DNA from: Primulina eburnea
Taxonomy: Eukaryota; Streptophyta; Magnoliopsida; Lamiales; Gesneriaceae
NCBI RefSeq assembly: GCF_022965805.1
Contig: NC_133117.1
Span: 8,146,183 to 8,210,182, forward strand
Direction: 5' to 3'
Length of the DNA: 64,000 bases
In this document: in pieces, positions 24,183-37,000 of the stretch
Layout of the letters: every line of letters starts with the position of its first letter
Position numbering within the stretch: position 1 is the first letter of the stretch
Position numbers and translations under genes: made by a program
Notes under the pieces: model-generated
Told to the model about the DNA's origin: nothing
Database searches by the model: none
The model's input: only the letters and a program-made list of their open reading frames with translations

Positions 24183-25821
24183 TTATCTTTTTTCGGCGGC
24201 ATTGACTCTGTCTTGAAGAAATTCTCGGGTAAGGAAGTATGGTAGAGAGTTTGTATCTCCTTTGATAAATTCAATATTAAAATCAAAATTACTTAATATA
24301 GCCTGCCATCGTGCAAAAATTTGTTTTGATGCAAGATTTTGAACATCTTTTTGTAAAATTTCTTTCGCACTTTTACAATCTATTCTTAGTAAAAAAAAAT
24401 TGATTTAATAAGTCACTTTGAAATTTTTGTATGCATAAAACAATACCCAAAATTTCCTTTTTTATAGTAGAATAATTATTTTGGGTGTCGTTCCAATGAG
24501 CGGATGTATACTGAACTATACACTCTCTGTCTCCTTGTTTTTGCTTTAAAATACCTCCATATCCTAGATCTGAGGCATCTGTCTCAACTATATTCGGTAG
24601 GCTAGGATCTGCAATATGTAAACAAGAGATTTCTAATACTTGTTTTTTTTTATTATCTGGATTAACTCTGTATGTTTTTCTTAAGCCTATCATGTAAAGG
24701 TTTTGATATTCTATTAATGTTAGGACAGAAATCTAGAACATAATTTTAACTTCCTAAAAATCTTTGTAATTGATTTGTATCAAGTATTTTATCAGGGAAT
24801 TTATTTGCAAATTGCAAAGATCTTTCAATAGGTGTAATAGTTCCTTGTGATATGTAGTGTCCTAAAAATCTGATTTTAGTCTGAAATAGGCTCAATTTTT
24901 ATTTGGACACCACTAAACCATTTTGTTTCGTAATAAAAAGGAATGTTTTTAGGTGTTTTATATGCTCATCTATGTTGTTTGAAAAGACTAAGATATCATC
25001 AATATAAACTATGCAATATTTTGAAAAATCATTGAAGATTTCATTCATAATTCTTTGGAATTCAGAAGGGGCATTTTTTAAACCAAAAGGCATTACATTC
25101 CATTCATATTGTCCAAAAGGGACTGTAAAAGCAGTTTTGTACCTGTCTTTTTGAGAAATTTGTATTTGCCAAAATCCGGATTTCATATCAAATTTAGAAA
25201 ATATAGAAGCCTTATGAAGTTTTTGTAATAGATATTTTTTATTTGGTATAGGGTATCTGATCCATTTTAATTCTTTATTTAATGGTTTATAGTTTATTAC
25301 TAATCTGGGAGTCCCTCTTTCGATTTCAGAATTTTTATTGACATAAAAAGCAGCACAACTCCAAGGAGATCTAGATTTGGAAATTAGACCTTTCTTTTCC
25401 AAATCTTGTATTTCTTTTTTACAATGTTCTTCTAGATCAGAATTCATTTGTATTTGTCTAGCTTTGGTTGGGATTTGTTTATCATTAAAATCTTGTTCAT
25501 AAGAGAGATCTACAATATGTTGTTTTCTATTCCAAAAAGCATTTGGAAATTCTGAACAAATTTCTGTTTATAATAGTTTTTGGAGTTTTGAAATTTTATT
25601 TTGAAATTCTTGCGTTTCTAATTGTTTTATTATCATTTTTTGGGAAATATCTTTTTTGAGATTTTCTAGGTGAAATTTTTTTCCTTGAATTAGCACATTA
25701 AAACTATTTTCATATATAGAATATGCTTTTATTAAATTGAGATTTCTTGTACGGGGTTTTTCTAAGAATTCTAATTCTAATTTTTTGTAATTAAATTTAA
25801 AAGAAATAGAATTTTTTATTT
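24183..25821 (-). pseudogene. EPRV copy 2 ORF1: RT and RNase H
   Basis: The fragment runs from the insertion at 25827 down to the stop at 24185-24183. It contains a continuous RT core of 182 codons (25447-24899) with the fingers and the catalytic YIDD (about 25010), then the RT connection, then RNase H (open from 24693 to 24373, with the motifs ETDASDLGYG and HWNDTQNNYS). It is the best-kept viral RT segment in the window. An in-frame TAA at about 24900, right after the palm, is identical to the one in copy 1. Frameshifts follow in the connection and late RNase H. No active enzyme is expected. Confidence 0.8.
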
Positions 25822-25826
25822 ACTTT

Positions 25827-27154
25827 TGTAATGACCCGAATCTTTGTTTTCAATTAAGTATTAATTAAGAGATAATGATTTGTTAAGTAAGTATTATTAA
25901 GGAATTGATAATCCGGGATTAAGCTGTAGGGATCCACCGAATTTAAAAAAAATGGATAATCCGATCTATCTCTGATTACATTATCTCGAGAAATCCAACT
26001 AGACCAATGAGATTCTGACACGTGGCAGATAAGATTTGTTCGGATTTTGTGAAATAGTTCGGATACAGCCTTTAAATGCAAGCCGATTCTTTTGTTTCCT
26101 TCACCGCATTCTTCAGAGAGAGTTTTAGTTGTACCTTAGGTTTTCTAGCCAGTTTCTAGGGCACTTTGGTGTCGGGAAGTTTCGGAGCTAGTGTCGACTC
26201 GAGGAGGGGTCGGTGATCTGAGATCGAGACATCATCAGCGGGCTGACGACAGACGCAGGTATAACCCTAAATCCTTAGATAGTGATTTAAGGATCATTAG
26301 GGAGATCTTTGTAGAATGTTTGATCTGGTTTGTTAGTGATTTCTTTATGTTGGTATTGTCTATGTTCAGAGCTTTCTGTAAGATTGTTTTAGTGAGGTAC
26401 GTGATGTACTGACTGAGATATCCAAGCGTAGTATACACACTTATATGCTGCATATTTATCTGTTGCATGATACATGTTTTACTGCTTTGGCATATTATGC
26501 ATGACATATCATGTTGAGCCTGATATCTTTTGAGATATACCTCGTTTGTTGGGGCCGCTCAGCCCTATTCTGTATTGTGGACGATGGGGAATCGAGAGCT
26601 ACAGTGTCCGACGGGACCAGCGGGCTCTGATGACCTGGACATTGCAGGTCCACGTCTTGATGATGAGTGTGGGAGCCAAAACATGCCTAGGGCAGATCAG
26701 AGACTACACACTCAGGCGCCTCTAGACTGAGCATGAGATTCTTGACTTGATCCCTGATATCCGAGCATATTGCATTTCGCATGCATCATATTAGTTTGTA
26801 TACTCGTACATTCTCGTATTGGGCGATTGTCGCTCACGTCGTTGTTTTCATCTTGGGCACCCCATTCCACGGGGCAGGTCTTAGGTTGGACGGTTCGGAC
26901 GACCAGGGCAGTGGCTAGAGCAGTTGGGTTTCGGTGCTGATCCATTGGAGGTTTTCTGTGGTTTATAGTTTTCTCGTTCAGAATCATGTATTTGTTATGG
27001 TTGTATTAATGTTTAAGACTGTCGTTATTGTTTTGTTTTCATTTGGGTTGTAAGATGATTAAGTATTTGGTTTCCGCTGTTTAACTGTTGGTATTAAGTT
27101 TAATGTTGCATGTTTATTAGTCTGTTTAGTAGTGGCTCGGGTGAGGGCGCTACA
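25827..27154 (+). repeat. 5' LTR of the element at 25827-31070
   Basis: A 1328-bp LTR from TGTAATGACC to GGCGCTACA. A CACGTG G-box core lies near 26021, and a small stem-loop of the form TATCT-loop-AGATA near 26524-26537 is shared with the intact element. It has no GC palindrome array. Confidence 0.9.
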
Positions 27155-27159
27155 TTTGG

Positions 27160-27171
27160 TGGTATCAGAGC
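27160..27171 (+). other. Primer-binding site, initiator tRNA-Met
   Basis: TGGTATCAGAGC, followed by ATGC, lies 5 bp inside the 5' LTR of the deleted element. Confidence 0.9.
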
Positions 27172-27241
27172 ATGCAAAAATTTTTGGGACATTAGTAATT
27201 TTGTTTTGAGGATTTAGAAGTTGATTTTAGTTTCCTTTCAG

Positions 27242-29670
27242 ATGTCAGGAGATGGAAGCAGTCACGGTAGTGTGGGACATGGCCGTTATGGCGACGATGA
27301 GGCTGGCCGAGAACATCGTCGTAGAGATCGTGACGGAAGGCGTCACCGAGATCATGATGAAAGGAGACGTAGGAATCGTGTCAACATTTAAGGATTGTGT
27401 TGCTAACCTTAAGGAATCACCAACTGTATGCTAAGTTGAACAAGTGCGAGTTTTGGCTCGACAGTGTTGTCTTCTTGGGACATGTTATATCCAAAGACGG
27501 GATATCAGTGGATCCTAGCAAGATCGAAGCAGTGTTGAGTTGGGCACGACCGGAATCAGCTCAAGAGATAAGAAGTTTTCTGGGTTTGGCAGGTTATTAC
27601 CGGAGATTCATTTCAGGATTTTCTCAGATTGCCAAACCATTGACTCAACTGACCTGTAAGAATGTGCAGTTCGAATGGACTCATGATTGTGAAAATAGTT
27701 TCAATGAACTGCATCAACGTCTGACAACTGCACCAGTTTTAGCTCTGCCATCTGGATCAGGAGGGTACATTGTGTACACTGATGCATCACTTCAAGGACT
27801 TGGGTGCGTTTTAACTCAGAATGGTCATGTGATTGCATATGCATCCAGACAGTTGAAGAAGCATGAAGAGAATTATCCAGTTCATGATCTGGAATTGACA
27901 GCGATTGTGTTTGCTTTGAAAATTTGGTGACATTATCTCTATGGAGAGAGATTTGAGATTTTTTCGGATCACAAGAGTTTGAAGTATATCTTCACTCAAG
28001 CAGAGTTGAATATGCGCCAAAGAAGATGGATGGATTTGTTAAAGGATTATGATTGCGAAATCAAGTATCATCCAGGATCAGCGAATCTTACAGCTGATGC
28101 TCTTAGTCGCAAGGTGAGATTATCTACACTTCAGACAAGTTTCATATCAAGTGTAATCCAAGATTGTTGTTCTCTGGGATTTCAGTTCCGTCATAAGAAA
28201 GGAATGGAACACATTCGAGTAACGAGCATTTTATCTGAACCGACGTTGTATGCCAAAATCAGAGAAGCTCAGTTTTCTGATCCGAAGGTGGAAAAGTTAG
28301 CAAGGTTAGCTAACGGAGACAACACATCTGGCTTTGCATTCCAAACAGATGGAACCTTGTGTTTGTCAGGAAGAATCGTAGTTCCAGAAGATTCTAAATT
28401 GAGGGACGAGATTTTATCTCAAGCTCATAGGAGTAAGTTGAGTATGCACCCTGGAATCATGAAAATGTATAAGGATTTGAAGACCAAGTTTTGGTGGAAA
28501 GGTATGAAGAGAAGTGTTTACCAGTTTGTAGCCAAGTGTTTGGTTTGTCAGCAAGTGAAAGCTGAACATCGACGACCAGGAGGATTACTTCAAAATCTTC
28601 CTATTCCTGAGTGGAAGTGGGAGCATGTAACGATGGATTTTGTCACCCACTTGCCGCTGTCTTCTAAGAATTGTGATGCAATTTGGGTTGTTGTGGACCG
28701 ACTAACTAAGTCATCACATTTCATTCCGTATAGTCGGGAATATAGTTTCGATCGCATGGCAAGACTATACATCCAAGAGATTCTTAAATATCATGGTGTG
28801 CCAACAAGTATAGTCAGTGATAGAGATCCAGGCTTTACCTCAAGGTTCTGGGGAAGTTTTCAAAAAGCGTTGGGAACGACATTGAGTCTGAGTACTGCCT
28901 ATCATCCAGAGACCGATGGTCAGTCTGAGAGGACTATTCAGACACTCGAGGACATGTTGCGTGCTTGTGCTTTGGATTTTGGACCAGCATGGCATGATCA
29001 TCTGCCGCTTGTGGAGTTTGCATATAACTATAGCTACCACAGTAGCATTGGTATGGCTCCGTTCGAAGCATTGTATGGTAGACGTTGTCGTACTCCTTTG
29101 TTTTGGGACGAAGTAGGAGAACGACAAGTGCAAGGACCCGAATTAGTGCAACAAACGATTGATGTAGTGGAATTGATCAAGAAGAGGATTAAAACTGCAC
29201 AAGATCGTCAATCGAGTTACGCGAATACCAAGCGTAGACCTCTATAGTTTCAGTCAGGGGAAAAAGTTTTCCTTAAAGTTTCACCGTTCCGCAGGGTGAT
29301 GAGATTTGGACTCAAGGGAAAATTAGCCCCAAGATTCATAGGACCTTTTGAGATCTTGGAATGTGTTGGAAATTTGGCGTATCGATTGGCTTTACCGCCG
29401 TATTTGTCCAGCATTCATAATGTCTTTCATGTAGCGTTGCTACGACGGTATGTAGCAGATGAATCGCACGTTATTAGTCCGACAGATGTTCAACTTGAAG
29501 AAGACTTGACTTATGTCGAGCAGCCGCTTTTAATCCTGGGTAGGAAAGAGATAAAGCTCAGAAACAAGACCATTCCACTTGTTCTAGTGCAATGGCAACG
29601 CCGAGGTACTGCAGAAGCGACTTGGGAGTTAGAGAGTCGTATGCGCTCAGAGTATCCACATTTGTTTTGA
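27242..29670 (+). pseudogene. Deleted gag-pol: Gag stub, RT thumb, RNase H, integrase, chromodomain
   Basis: The ATG at 27242 opens about 49 codons like the N-terminus of the intact Gag (Arg/His/Asp-rich). Near 27382 the sequence jumps to the RT thumb in another frame. From there a single frame runs through the RT end, RNase H, integrase (HHCC zinc site, D-D-E region) and chromodomain to 29670. It is broken by only two in-frame stops: TGA at 27928-27930, in place of an Arg codon, and TAG at 29245-29247, in place of a Tyr codon. The catalytic part of RT, the protease and most of Gag are absent, so the element depended on others for transposition, if the deletion predates its insertion. Confidence 0.85.
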
Positions 29671-29706
29671 GTTGTATTTTATTCAGTTGTATTGTACTTC
29701 AGTTTT

Positions 29707-29742
29707 GATTTCGAGGACGAAATCTTTTTAAGGAGGGGAGGA
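29707..29742 (+). promoter_or_regulatory. PPT-proximal hairpin and polypurine tract
   Basis: The stem-loop GATTTCG-AGGA-CGAAATC (29707-29724) is followed by the purine run AAGGAGGGGAGGA that abuts the 3' LTR at 29743. Same layout as at 6671-6706. Confidence 0.8.
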
Positions 29743-31070
29743 TGTAATGACCCGAATCTTTGTTTTCAATTAAGTATTAATTAAGAGATAATGATTTGTT
29801 AATTAAGTATTATTAAGGAATTGATAATCCGGGATGAAGCTGTAGGGATCCACCGAATTTAAAAAAAATGGATAATCCGATCTATCTCTGATTACATTAT
29901 CTCGAGAAATCCAACTAGACCAATGAGATTCTGACACGTGGCAGATAAGATTTGTTCGGATTTTGTGAAATAGTTCAGATACAGCCTTTAAATGGAAGCC
30001 GATTCTTTTGTTTCCTTCACCGCATTCTTCAGAGAGTGTTCTAGTTGTACCTTAGGTTTTCTAGCCAGTTTCTAGGGCACTTTGGTGTCCGGAAGTTTCG
30101 GAGCTAGTGTCGACTCGAGGAGGTGTCGGTGATCTGAGATCGAGACATCATCAGCGGGCTGACGACGGACGCAGGTATAACCCTAAATCCTTAGATAGTG
30201 ATTTAAGGATCATTAGGGAGATCTTTGTAGAATGTTTGATCTGGTTTGTTAGTGATTTCTTTATGTTGGTATTGTCTAGGTTCAGAGCTTTCTGTCAGAT
30301 TGTTTTAGTGAGGTACGTGATGTACTGACTGAGATATCCAAGCGTAGTATACACACTTATATGCTGCATATTTATCTGTTGCATGATACATGTTTTACTG
30401 CTTTGGCATATTATGCATGACATATCATGTTGAGCCTGATATCTTTTGAGATATACCTCGTTTGTTGGGGCCGCTCAGCCCTATTCTGTATTGTGGACGA
30501 TGGGGCATCGAGAGCTACAGTGTCCGACGGGACCAGCGGGCTCTGATGACCTGGACATTGCAGGTCCATGTCTTGATGATGAGTGTGGGAGCCAAAACAT
30601 GCCTAGGGCAGATCAGAGACTACACACTCAGGCGCCTCTAGACTGAGCATGAGATTCTTGACTTGATCCCTGATATCCGAGCATATTGCATTTCGCATGC
30701 ATCATATTAGTTTGTATACTCGTACATTCTCGTATTGGGCGATTGTCGCTCACGTCGTTGTTTTCATCTTGGGCACCCCATTCCACGGGGCAGGTCTTAG
30801 GTTGGACGGTTCGGACGACCAGGGCAGTGGCTAGAGCAGTTGGGTTTCGGTGCTGATCCAGTGGAGGTTTTCTGTGGTTTATAGTTTTCTCGTTCAGAAT
30901 CATGTATTTGTTATGGTTGTATTAATGTTTAAGACTGTCGTTATTGTTTTGTTTTCATTTGGGTTGTAAGATGATTAAGTATTTGGTTTCCGCTGTTTAA
31001 CTGTTGGTATTAAGTTTAATGTTGCATGTTTATTAGTCTGTTTAGTAGTGGCTCGGGTAAGGGCGCTACA
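29743..31070 (+). repeat. 3' LTR of the element at 25827-31070
   Basis: A 1328-bp LTR, about 98.9 % identical to 25827-27154 by my comparison, with no length change. Confidence 0.9.
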
Positions 31071-31075
31071 ACTTT

Positions 31076-32063
31076 ATATGGAGTAATTAATCTTATAAAA
31101 AGGTGTTCCTAGAATTACAATATGATGTATATCATTAACTAAAATAAATGTAGTTTTAATAAAAAAAACCCCATTGTTTATTATTGATGCTTATGTTTTT
31201 GAATTAACGTTTAATTTAGAATTGTTAGCAGCCGAAAGTTTTTCATTAGTTTTTTCTTGAAACTTTTTAGTATGTATTTTCTAGAGGTTATTTCTCTTAA
31301 GACAAAAATAAAGTCTTCTGGAATTTTCTCAAGGTTTTGAATGTTTTTAATTTCATTATTATCAGATTCTTCGGAATTTTCAATTTTAATATTATCTAAT
31401 ATTCTTTTGATTGTTTCAGAATCTTCTTTTTGTTTTTCTTTTAATTCTTTTAGTTCTAGTTTTATTTCTTTTATATCTTTTTGTAAGTCTGGGATGTTAT
31501 CTCTCTATTTTTTATTTTCTTTCTTTTTTCTAAAATATTGGTTAGGTCGTAAGTATTTTTAGAAGTATTTGGTTTTTCTTCTTTATTTTCTTTGAGAGAT
31601 TTTAAAATTTTATCAAGATATTCTTTTTGAATATTGGGATCATTTATGTCTTTTAGAATATCAAGAAGGAATTGTTGATCTTTTGAAAGCATGTTAATTT
31701 GTTTTTCAGATTCATTACTAGAAGTAATTAATTAATCTATTTGTAAAGATTCATTTTCATCTTTAGAAGAAAATTTTTTAATTCTGACTCAGAAGAATCA
31801 ATTAAAGATTAGAAATTTTATTTAATATTTTTTCATTTAATTCTAATTCATTTAACTGTTTATTCAATCTACAATAATTAGCAGTATGTCCTTTTTTATG
31901 ACATTTATAACATTCAATACCTTTAAAGGATTTTTTAATATATTGTTTGAAAATTTTAAATTTCTTATAAGGTTTCTTATACAATTCTTCTTTTGATTTA
32001 AAATTTTTCTTATTGTATTTAAAAAAATTCTATATAGTTTTTCATTAGATTCACTACAGTTTC
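31076..32063 (-). pseudogene. EPRV copy 2 ORF1: coat protein C-terminus and protease remnant
   Basis: This 988-bp piece of virus is left between two LTR elements. On the minus strand it holds the coat-protein zinc knuckle CYKCHKKGHTANYC (open piece 31984-31802), the acidic tail (31692-31471) and a protease-proximal linker. The segment that encodes the DTGA catalytic motif in copy 1 is deleted near 31270. Frameshifts occur near 31770-31810. Confidence 0.75.
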
Positions 32064-32402
32064 TGTAATGCCCGAGATTATAATTAGATTAATATGAGAT
32101 TATTGATTATGACTTAATGTGGTTATAGCCGGGCTAGTCCGAGATTTATTGGACAATGAAATAGGAAAAGCCAAGATGTGGGCCGAAAGTGTCGCGCCCG
32201 GGCGGAAGTCTTTGTCTGCCCGAGCGCCAATGACTGAACAAGAAAGTCGAACACTTCGCGCCCGGGCGGAAGTTTTTGTCCGCCCGAGCGAGACGGAATT
32301 ACGCAGGAGGGCCGAGAGTTGCGCGCCCGGGCGGAACTTTATGTCCGCCCGAGCGCGAGACATGCAGAATGAAGAAGTGACATTTGGCTTGTTCATGTAC
32401 GT

Positions 32403-32463
<61 letters not shown>

Positions 32464-33800
32464 ACAAACAACTTTCATCAGAAGGAAAGAATCGAGGCTC
32501 CGAGGAAGGAAAAATAGCTTTTGAATTTTAGAATTCAATTTGCGATCAATTCGTCTGTTAGATTTTAAATCTGAGTACGGTACTGTGTTCCTATCAACGT
32601 AGGCTTCAACGGGACGTAAGTTTTGCTACGTTTTGACATGTTTTGAAATTATGATGTTGTTAGAATTGAATACACGTCATATATGTTGTTCTTGACATGT
32701 TAGACAGCGTAGAATCGAAGTCAGATTAAGAAACAGATTGATTATGGAATTGTTATGAATTTCAGAATGAAATTGACTAGAATTGATATCAGATTTGTAC
32801 GGTGATTGATTGTAAATGATTGGAATTGATATAGACTGATATAATATTATCAGTATCGCAAGATTGTACTGTTGTACCGTCAGAATGTGATTAAACAGAA
32901 GTGTTGTGATTTGATTAGAATATTGATACAGAATATTGGTATTGTCATTGCCAGATTGAACAGTGACAGACTTTGAATCAAGACTTTGATTGTATCAGAT
33001 CGACAGCAAGAAAGGTATAAATTAATGTTGATTCGGGATTGAACAACTCGAGTTAGGTTTGACTTGAGTTTCCCTAAATCACATACTTTACTTTATTGCA
33101 TTGATATTTGCAGATTATCAGATTGATATGTTAATGTATGGACTTAGAACAGAGTCAGAGTCCGAGTCTAGGGCAGACAACCTAGCTAGGGCAGAACCGC
33201 CGAGTCTTTCTCAGAACCGATAAGACTCTAGACTTACGCTGTATCGAAGAGCTTTAGATGTAGATCGACGTCTACCTCAGACACTCGATACAGCATACCA
33301 AAGTCTAATTAGATTGGGATCCCTAGATTTGAGATAAGATAAGATTAGATCACGAGTCATTGATTCATGTAGTCAGACTAGATACATGTTTTGATGTTTG
33401 TTTATGCTTTTATATATGTTTTATATGATTGCATTTAATACATTGTTTATACTGGGATATTTATATCTCACCGGAGTTATCCGGTTGTTTTCTTATTTGT
33501 ATGTGTGCATGACAACAGGTGGGACAGGTACAAGGTCACAGAGATGAAGACAGACTGAGATTAGAGTGGTGATACCGGACTTGGACTAGAGCTAGGATTT
33601 AAACACTTGATAGTAGTTGTTAAACCTGAGTATGCATGATTGTTTATTTTATCAGATTTATACTTTTATACTGATATGTATAGGAGTTTGATTCCATTAC
33701 CTTCCGCATTTTAAAAAAAAAAAATTAGACCCTGTTTACTATCATTGATTAATTAGTCCCAAGCATGATTAAGAACATGATTAGCGTCCGGGTCCCCACA
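32064..33800 (+). repeat. 5' LTR of the element at 32064-40343
   Basis: A 1737-bp LTR. U3 holds three GC-rich hairpins (32197-32356) followed by a TA run (32405-32460). The double hairpin block lies at 33471-33526; one arm of its second stem is mutated here and intact in the 3' LTR (40016-40063). Confidence 0.9.
32197..32460 (+). promoter_or_regulatory. U3 hairpin array upstream of TA/TATA run
   Basis: Three units, each CCCGGGCGGA, a loop of about 8-10 T-rich bases, then TCCGCCCGAGC (a variant in the first), start at 32197, 32261 and 32326, i.e. 64-65 bp apart. A (TA)n run of about 56 bp follows at 32405 and can act as the TATA region. The 3' LTR has the same array at about 38775-38935 with a much shorter TA run (38984-39000). 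Confidence 0.65.
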
Positions 33801-33805
33801 ACAGG

Positions 33806-33817
33806 TGGTATCAGAGC
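33806..33817 (+). other. Primer-binding site, initiator tRNA-Met
   Basis: TGGTATCAGAGC lies 5 bp inside the 5' LTR. Confidence 0.9.
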
Positions 33818-34060
33818 GATAGATCCTTTAGATTGAGATAGAAGAGGCTAGTGAGCGGGGTAGATTGAGGTTTTCTTTTCTGCTTTTGAATTCTAGCATG
33901 TCTTACTACTTTATTACATGTTACTTGTTTATCTGATTTGATATAGTAATATGTTTTATTGAGATTGGATCAGTATTGATTCTAGATCAGCAGTAAGATG
34001 ATCAGAGGAGGATTGAAACAGAATTGTTGTATCTGTTACTAATCTATTTGATTATTAGAT

Positions 34061-37000
34061 ATGCCTCCGAGACGAGTATCAGAACAGGGAAGTACATCAA
34101 ATCCTCCAATGGATGTCACACCGATTCCAATGGAAACGTTATTGAAACGATTTCAATCATTTCATCCGCCGACCTTGAAAGGCACAGAGAACGCTGTGGA
34201 ATGCGAGAGTTGGCTCGATGATATAGAGATGTTGTTCGAATCCTTGGAGTATACAGATGAGAAGAGGGTGAAATTGATTGGACACCAGCTGCACGATGTG
34301 GCCAAGGACTGGTGGATTACGAGGAAGAGAGCCATGGAGCATAGAGGTACGATTATTAACTGGAATATATTCAGAACTGAATTTTATCAACGTTTCTTTC
34401 CAGTGTCGTACCAAAAGGATAAAGGGGCGGAGTTTGCCAATCTAAAGCAAGGACAGATGAACATAGAAGAATACGTGTCAAAGTTCTCTTCCTTGCTGAA
34501 GTTTGCTCCACATGTGGCTGACAGCGAAGAAGCTACTGCTGATCAGTTCATCAATGGTCTGAACCCCGACATTTTCACATTGGTGAACACAGGGCGACCA
34601 GATAATTTTACTGATGCCCTGAACAGAGCCAAGTGAGCAGAAGCCGGTCTGATGAGACAGAAAGGGGCTTCATTTGTGCCTCCAGCACCGAGATCACAGC
34701 AACCACCTCCCAGATTTGAGAGTGGCAGCAGTAGTGGAGGAAAGAAAGAATTTTTGAAAGCGAGGGGAAAGCAATTCAAGAAATCTGGCAGTAGTTCTTC
34801 CAGCTCCGGTGGTTCCTGATTGAGCCAGAGCTACACTGGAGTTTATTGCAAGACTTGTGGAGGAAGACATGCTACTGAGCAATGCCAGGGAGTGACTAGT
34901 AGTTGCAACTTCTGTAAACAGCCGGGACACTTTGCTAAAGTGTGTCCCCAGAGAGGTTCCCAAAGATCTCAGGGGGCCGAGTCATCAGGATCAGCAGCAC
35001 AGACGGAGAGACGATTAGCTGCTGTTCACACATTTCAGCCAGCGCCAGCTCAGTCACAGCAGAGGCCAAGAGGAAGCCAGACAGTTGGTCAGCCTCCGAG
35101 ACAGCAGGCCAGAGTCTTCGCTTTGACATAGGAGCAGGCCCAGGAAGCACCAGATGACGTTGTAGCAGGTAACTGTTCTTTATGTGGTTATCCTGCTTAC
35201 GTGTTAATTGATACGGGTGCTTCACACACATTTATTTCTGAACGATTTGCATTGAGTCATGCATTGCCTGTAGAGTCTTTAGCTACTGTAGTGTCTGTAT
35301 CTTCGCCTTTGGGGAGAGGTTTGATATCTGTAAATTCTATTAAGCGTTGTGTACTACAGTATCACGGGCATGAGATTGAATTAGATTGCATCGTACTTGG
35401 GTTGTCAGATTTTGATTGTATTGTCGGTATTGACATGCTAACCAAGTACAGAGCGACTGTTGATTGTTTCCACAAGATAGTGAGATTCAGACCAGATATG
35501 GCTGAAGAGTGGAAATTTTACGAGAAGGGTTCTAGATCGAGAATTCCTTTAGTATCCGTATTATCTATGACTCGATTGTTACAGAAAGGAGCAGAAGGAT
35601 TCCTTGTATATTCAGTAGATTTACTGAAGTCGAGTCCAGCATTGGCAGATCTGCCAGTGGTACGTGAATTTGCTGACGTCTTCCCAGATGAGATCCCGGG
35701 ATTACCTCCAGTTAGAGAGATAGACTTCAGCATTGAACTGATGTCAGGTACAGTACCGATTTCTAGAGCTCCGTACAGAATGGCACCAGTTGAATTGAAA
35801 GAATTGAAGGATCAATTGGAAGATTTATTGGCCAAGGGGTACATCAGACCGAGTGTTTCTCCTTGGGGTGCTCCAGTATTGTTTGTAAGAAAGAAAGACG
35901 GTTCGATGAGACTCTGCATCGACTATCGGCAACTGAACAAGGAAACGGTAAAGAATAAATATCCTTTGCCTCGTATTGATGATTTATTCGATCAGTTGCA
36001 GGGTTCTTCAGTATATTCCATGATTGATTTAAGATCGGGATATCACCAGCTGAGAGTTAGAGATTCTGATATCTCAAAGACGGCATTCAGAACCAGGTAT
36101 GGACACTATGAATTTATTGTCATGCCGTTTGGTCTGACGAATGCTCCAGCGGTGTTTATGGGATTAATGAACCGTGTATTCCAGAAATATCTCGATGATT
36201 TTGTGATTATTTTCATCGATGATATTTTGATTTATTCAAAGAATATGAGTGAGCATGCTGAGCATTTAAGAATTGTGTTGCGAATTTTAAGAGCTGAGAA
36301 ATTATATGCTAAACTGTCGAAATGTGAGTTTTGGCTAAGACAGGTAGTATTTCTGGGTCATATTATATCTGGAGATGGTATATCAGTTGATCCCAGTAAA
36401 GTGGAAGCCGTGATTTCTTGGCCAAGACCGACATCAGTGCCTGAAATTCGCAGTTTCATGGGTTTAGCAGGATATTACCGTCGATTCATTAAAGATTTCT
36501 CAAGTATAGCTAAACCAATTACTCAGCTGACTCAAAAGAATGCTCCATTTGTTTGGTCTGAAGAATGTGAGACCAGTTTTCTAGAGTTGAAGAAGAGGTT
36601 GACCAGTGCACCGGTGTTGACTATTCCATCCGGTACTGGTAATTTTGTGGTTTATTGCGACGCTTCTCACAGAGGGTTGGGATGTGTGCTGATGCAACGA
36701 GGGCATGTTATTGCTTATGCCTCAAGACAGCTTAAACCACATGAGACTCTTTATCCAATTCATGATCTAGAATTGGCAGCCATTGTCTTTGCATTAAAGA
36801 TATGGCGACACTATCTTTATGGTGAAAACTTTGAGATATATTCTGATCATAAGAGTTTGAAATATCTGTTTTCACAATCTGAATTGAATATGAGACAGCG
36901 AAGATGGCTTGATTTGCTTAAAGATTTTGATTGTGAAATCAAATACTATCCGGGAAAGTCTAATGCAGCGGCTGATGCACTAAGTCGAAAGGTATGTTCT

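Larger units (their letters stand above)
21002..24202 (-). pseudogene. EPRV copy 2 ORF2, split by a solo LTR
   Basis: This is the copy 2 counterpart of the unknown ORF2 at 2016-669. The start codon is at 24202-24200, overlapping the ORF1 end. The frame is open to 23726, where a TAG replaces a Tyr codon still present in copy 1. The solo LTR at 21771-23613 then separates the Trp/Phe-rich C-terminal half (21765-21002). The stop falls at 21004-21002. Further frameshifts occur in the distal half. The product is unknown. Confidence 0.6.
25827..31070 (+). mobile_element. Internally deleted Tekay-type Ty3 element, TSD ACTTT
   Basis: A 5244-bp element flanked by ACTTT (25822-25826 and 31071-31075). 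LTRs of 1328 bp (25827-27154 and 29743-31070) differ at about 15 sites (about 1.1 %). The interior is only 2588 bp: a Gag stub is joined to the RT thumb, so most of gag, protease and the RT core are gone. The LTRs share blocks with those of the intact element at 5261-12750, for example GGGGCCGCTCAGCCCT. Confidence 0.95.

Noticed and set aside
26191..26412. 73-codon ORF repeated at 26191-26412 and 30107-30328
   Set aside because: The repetition is due to the two LTRs of one element; the frame lies in LTR sequence and is not seen in the related LTR of the intact element.
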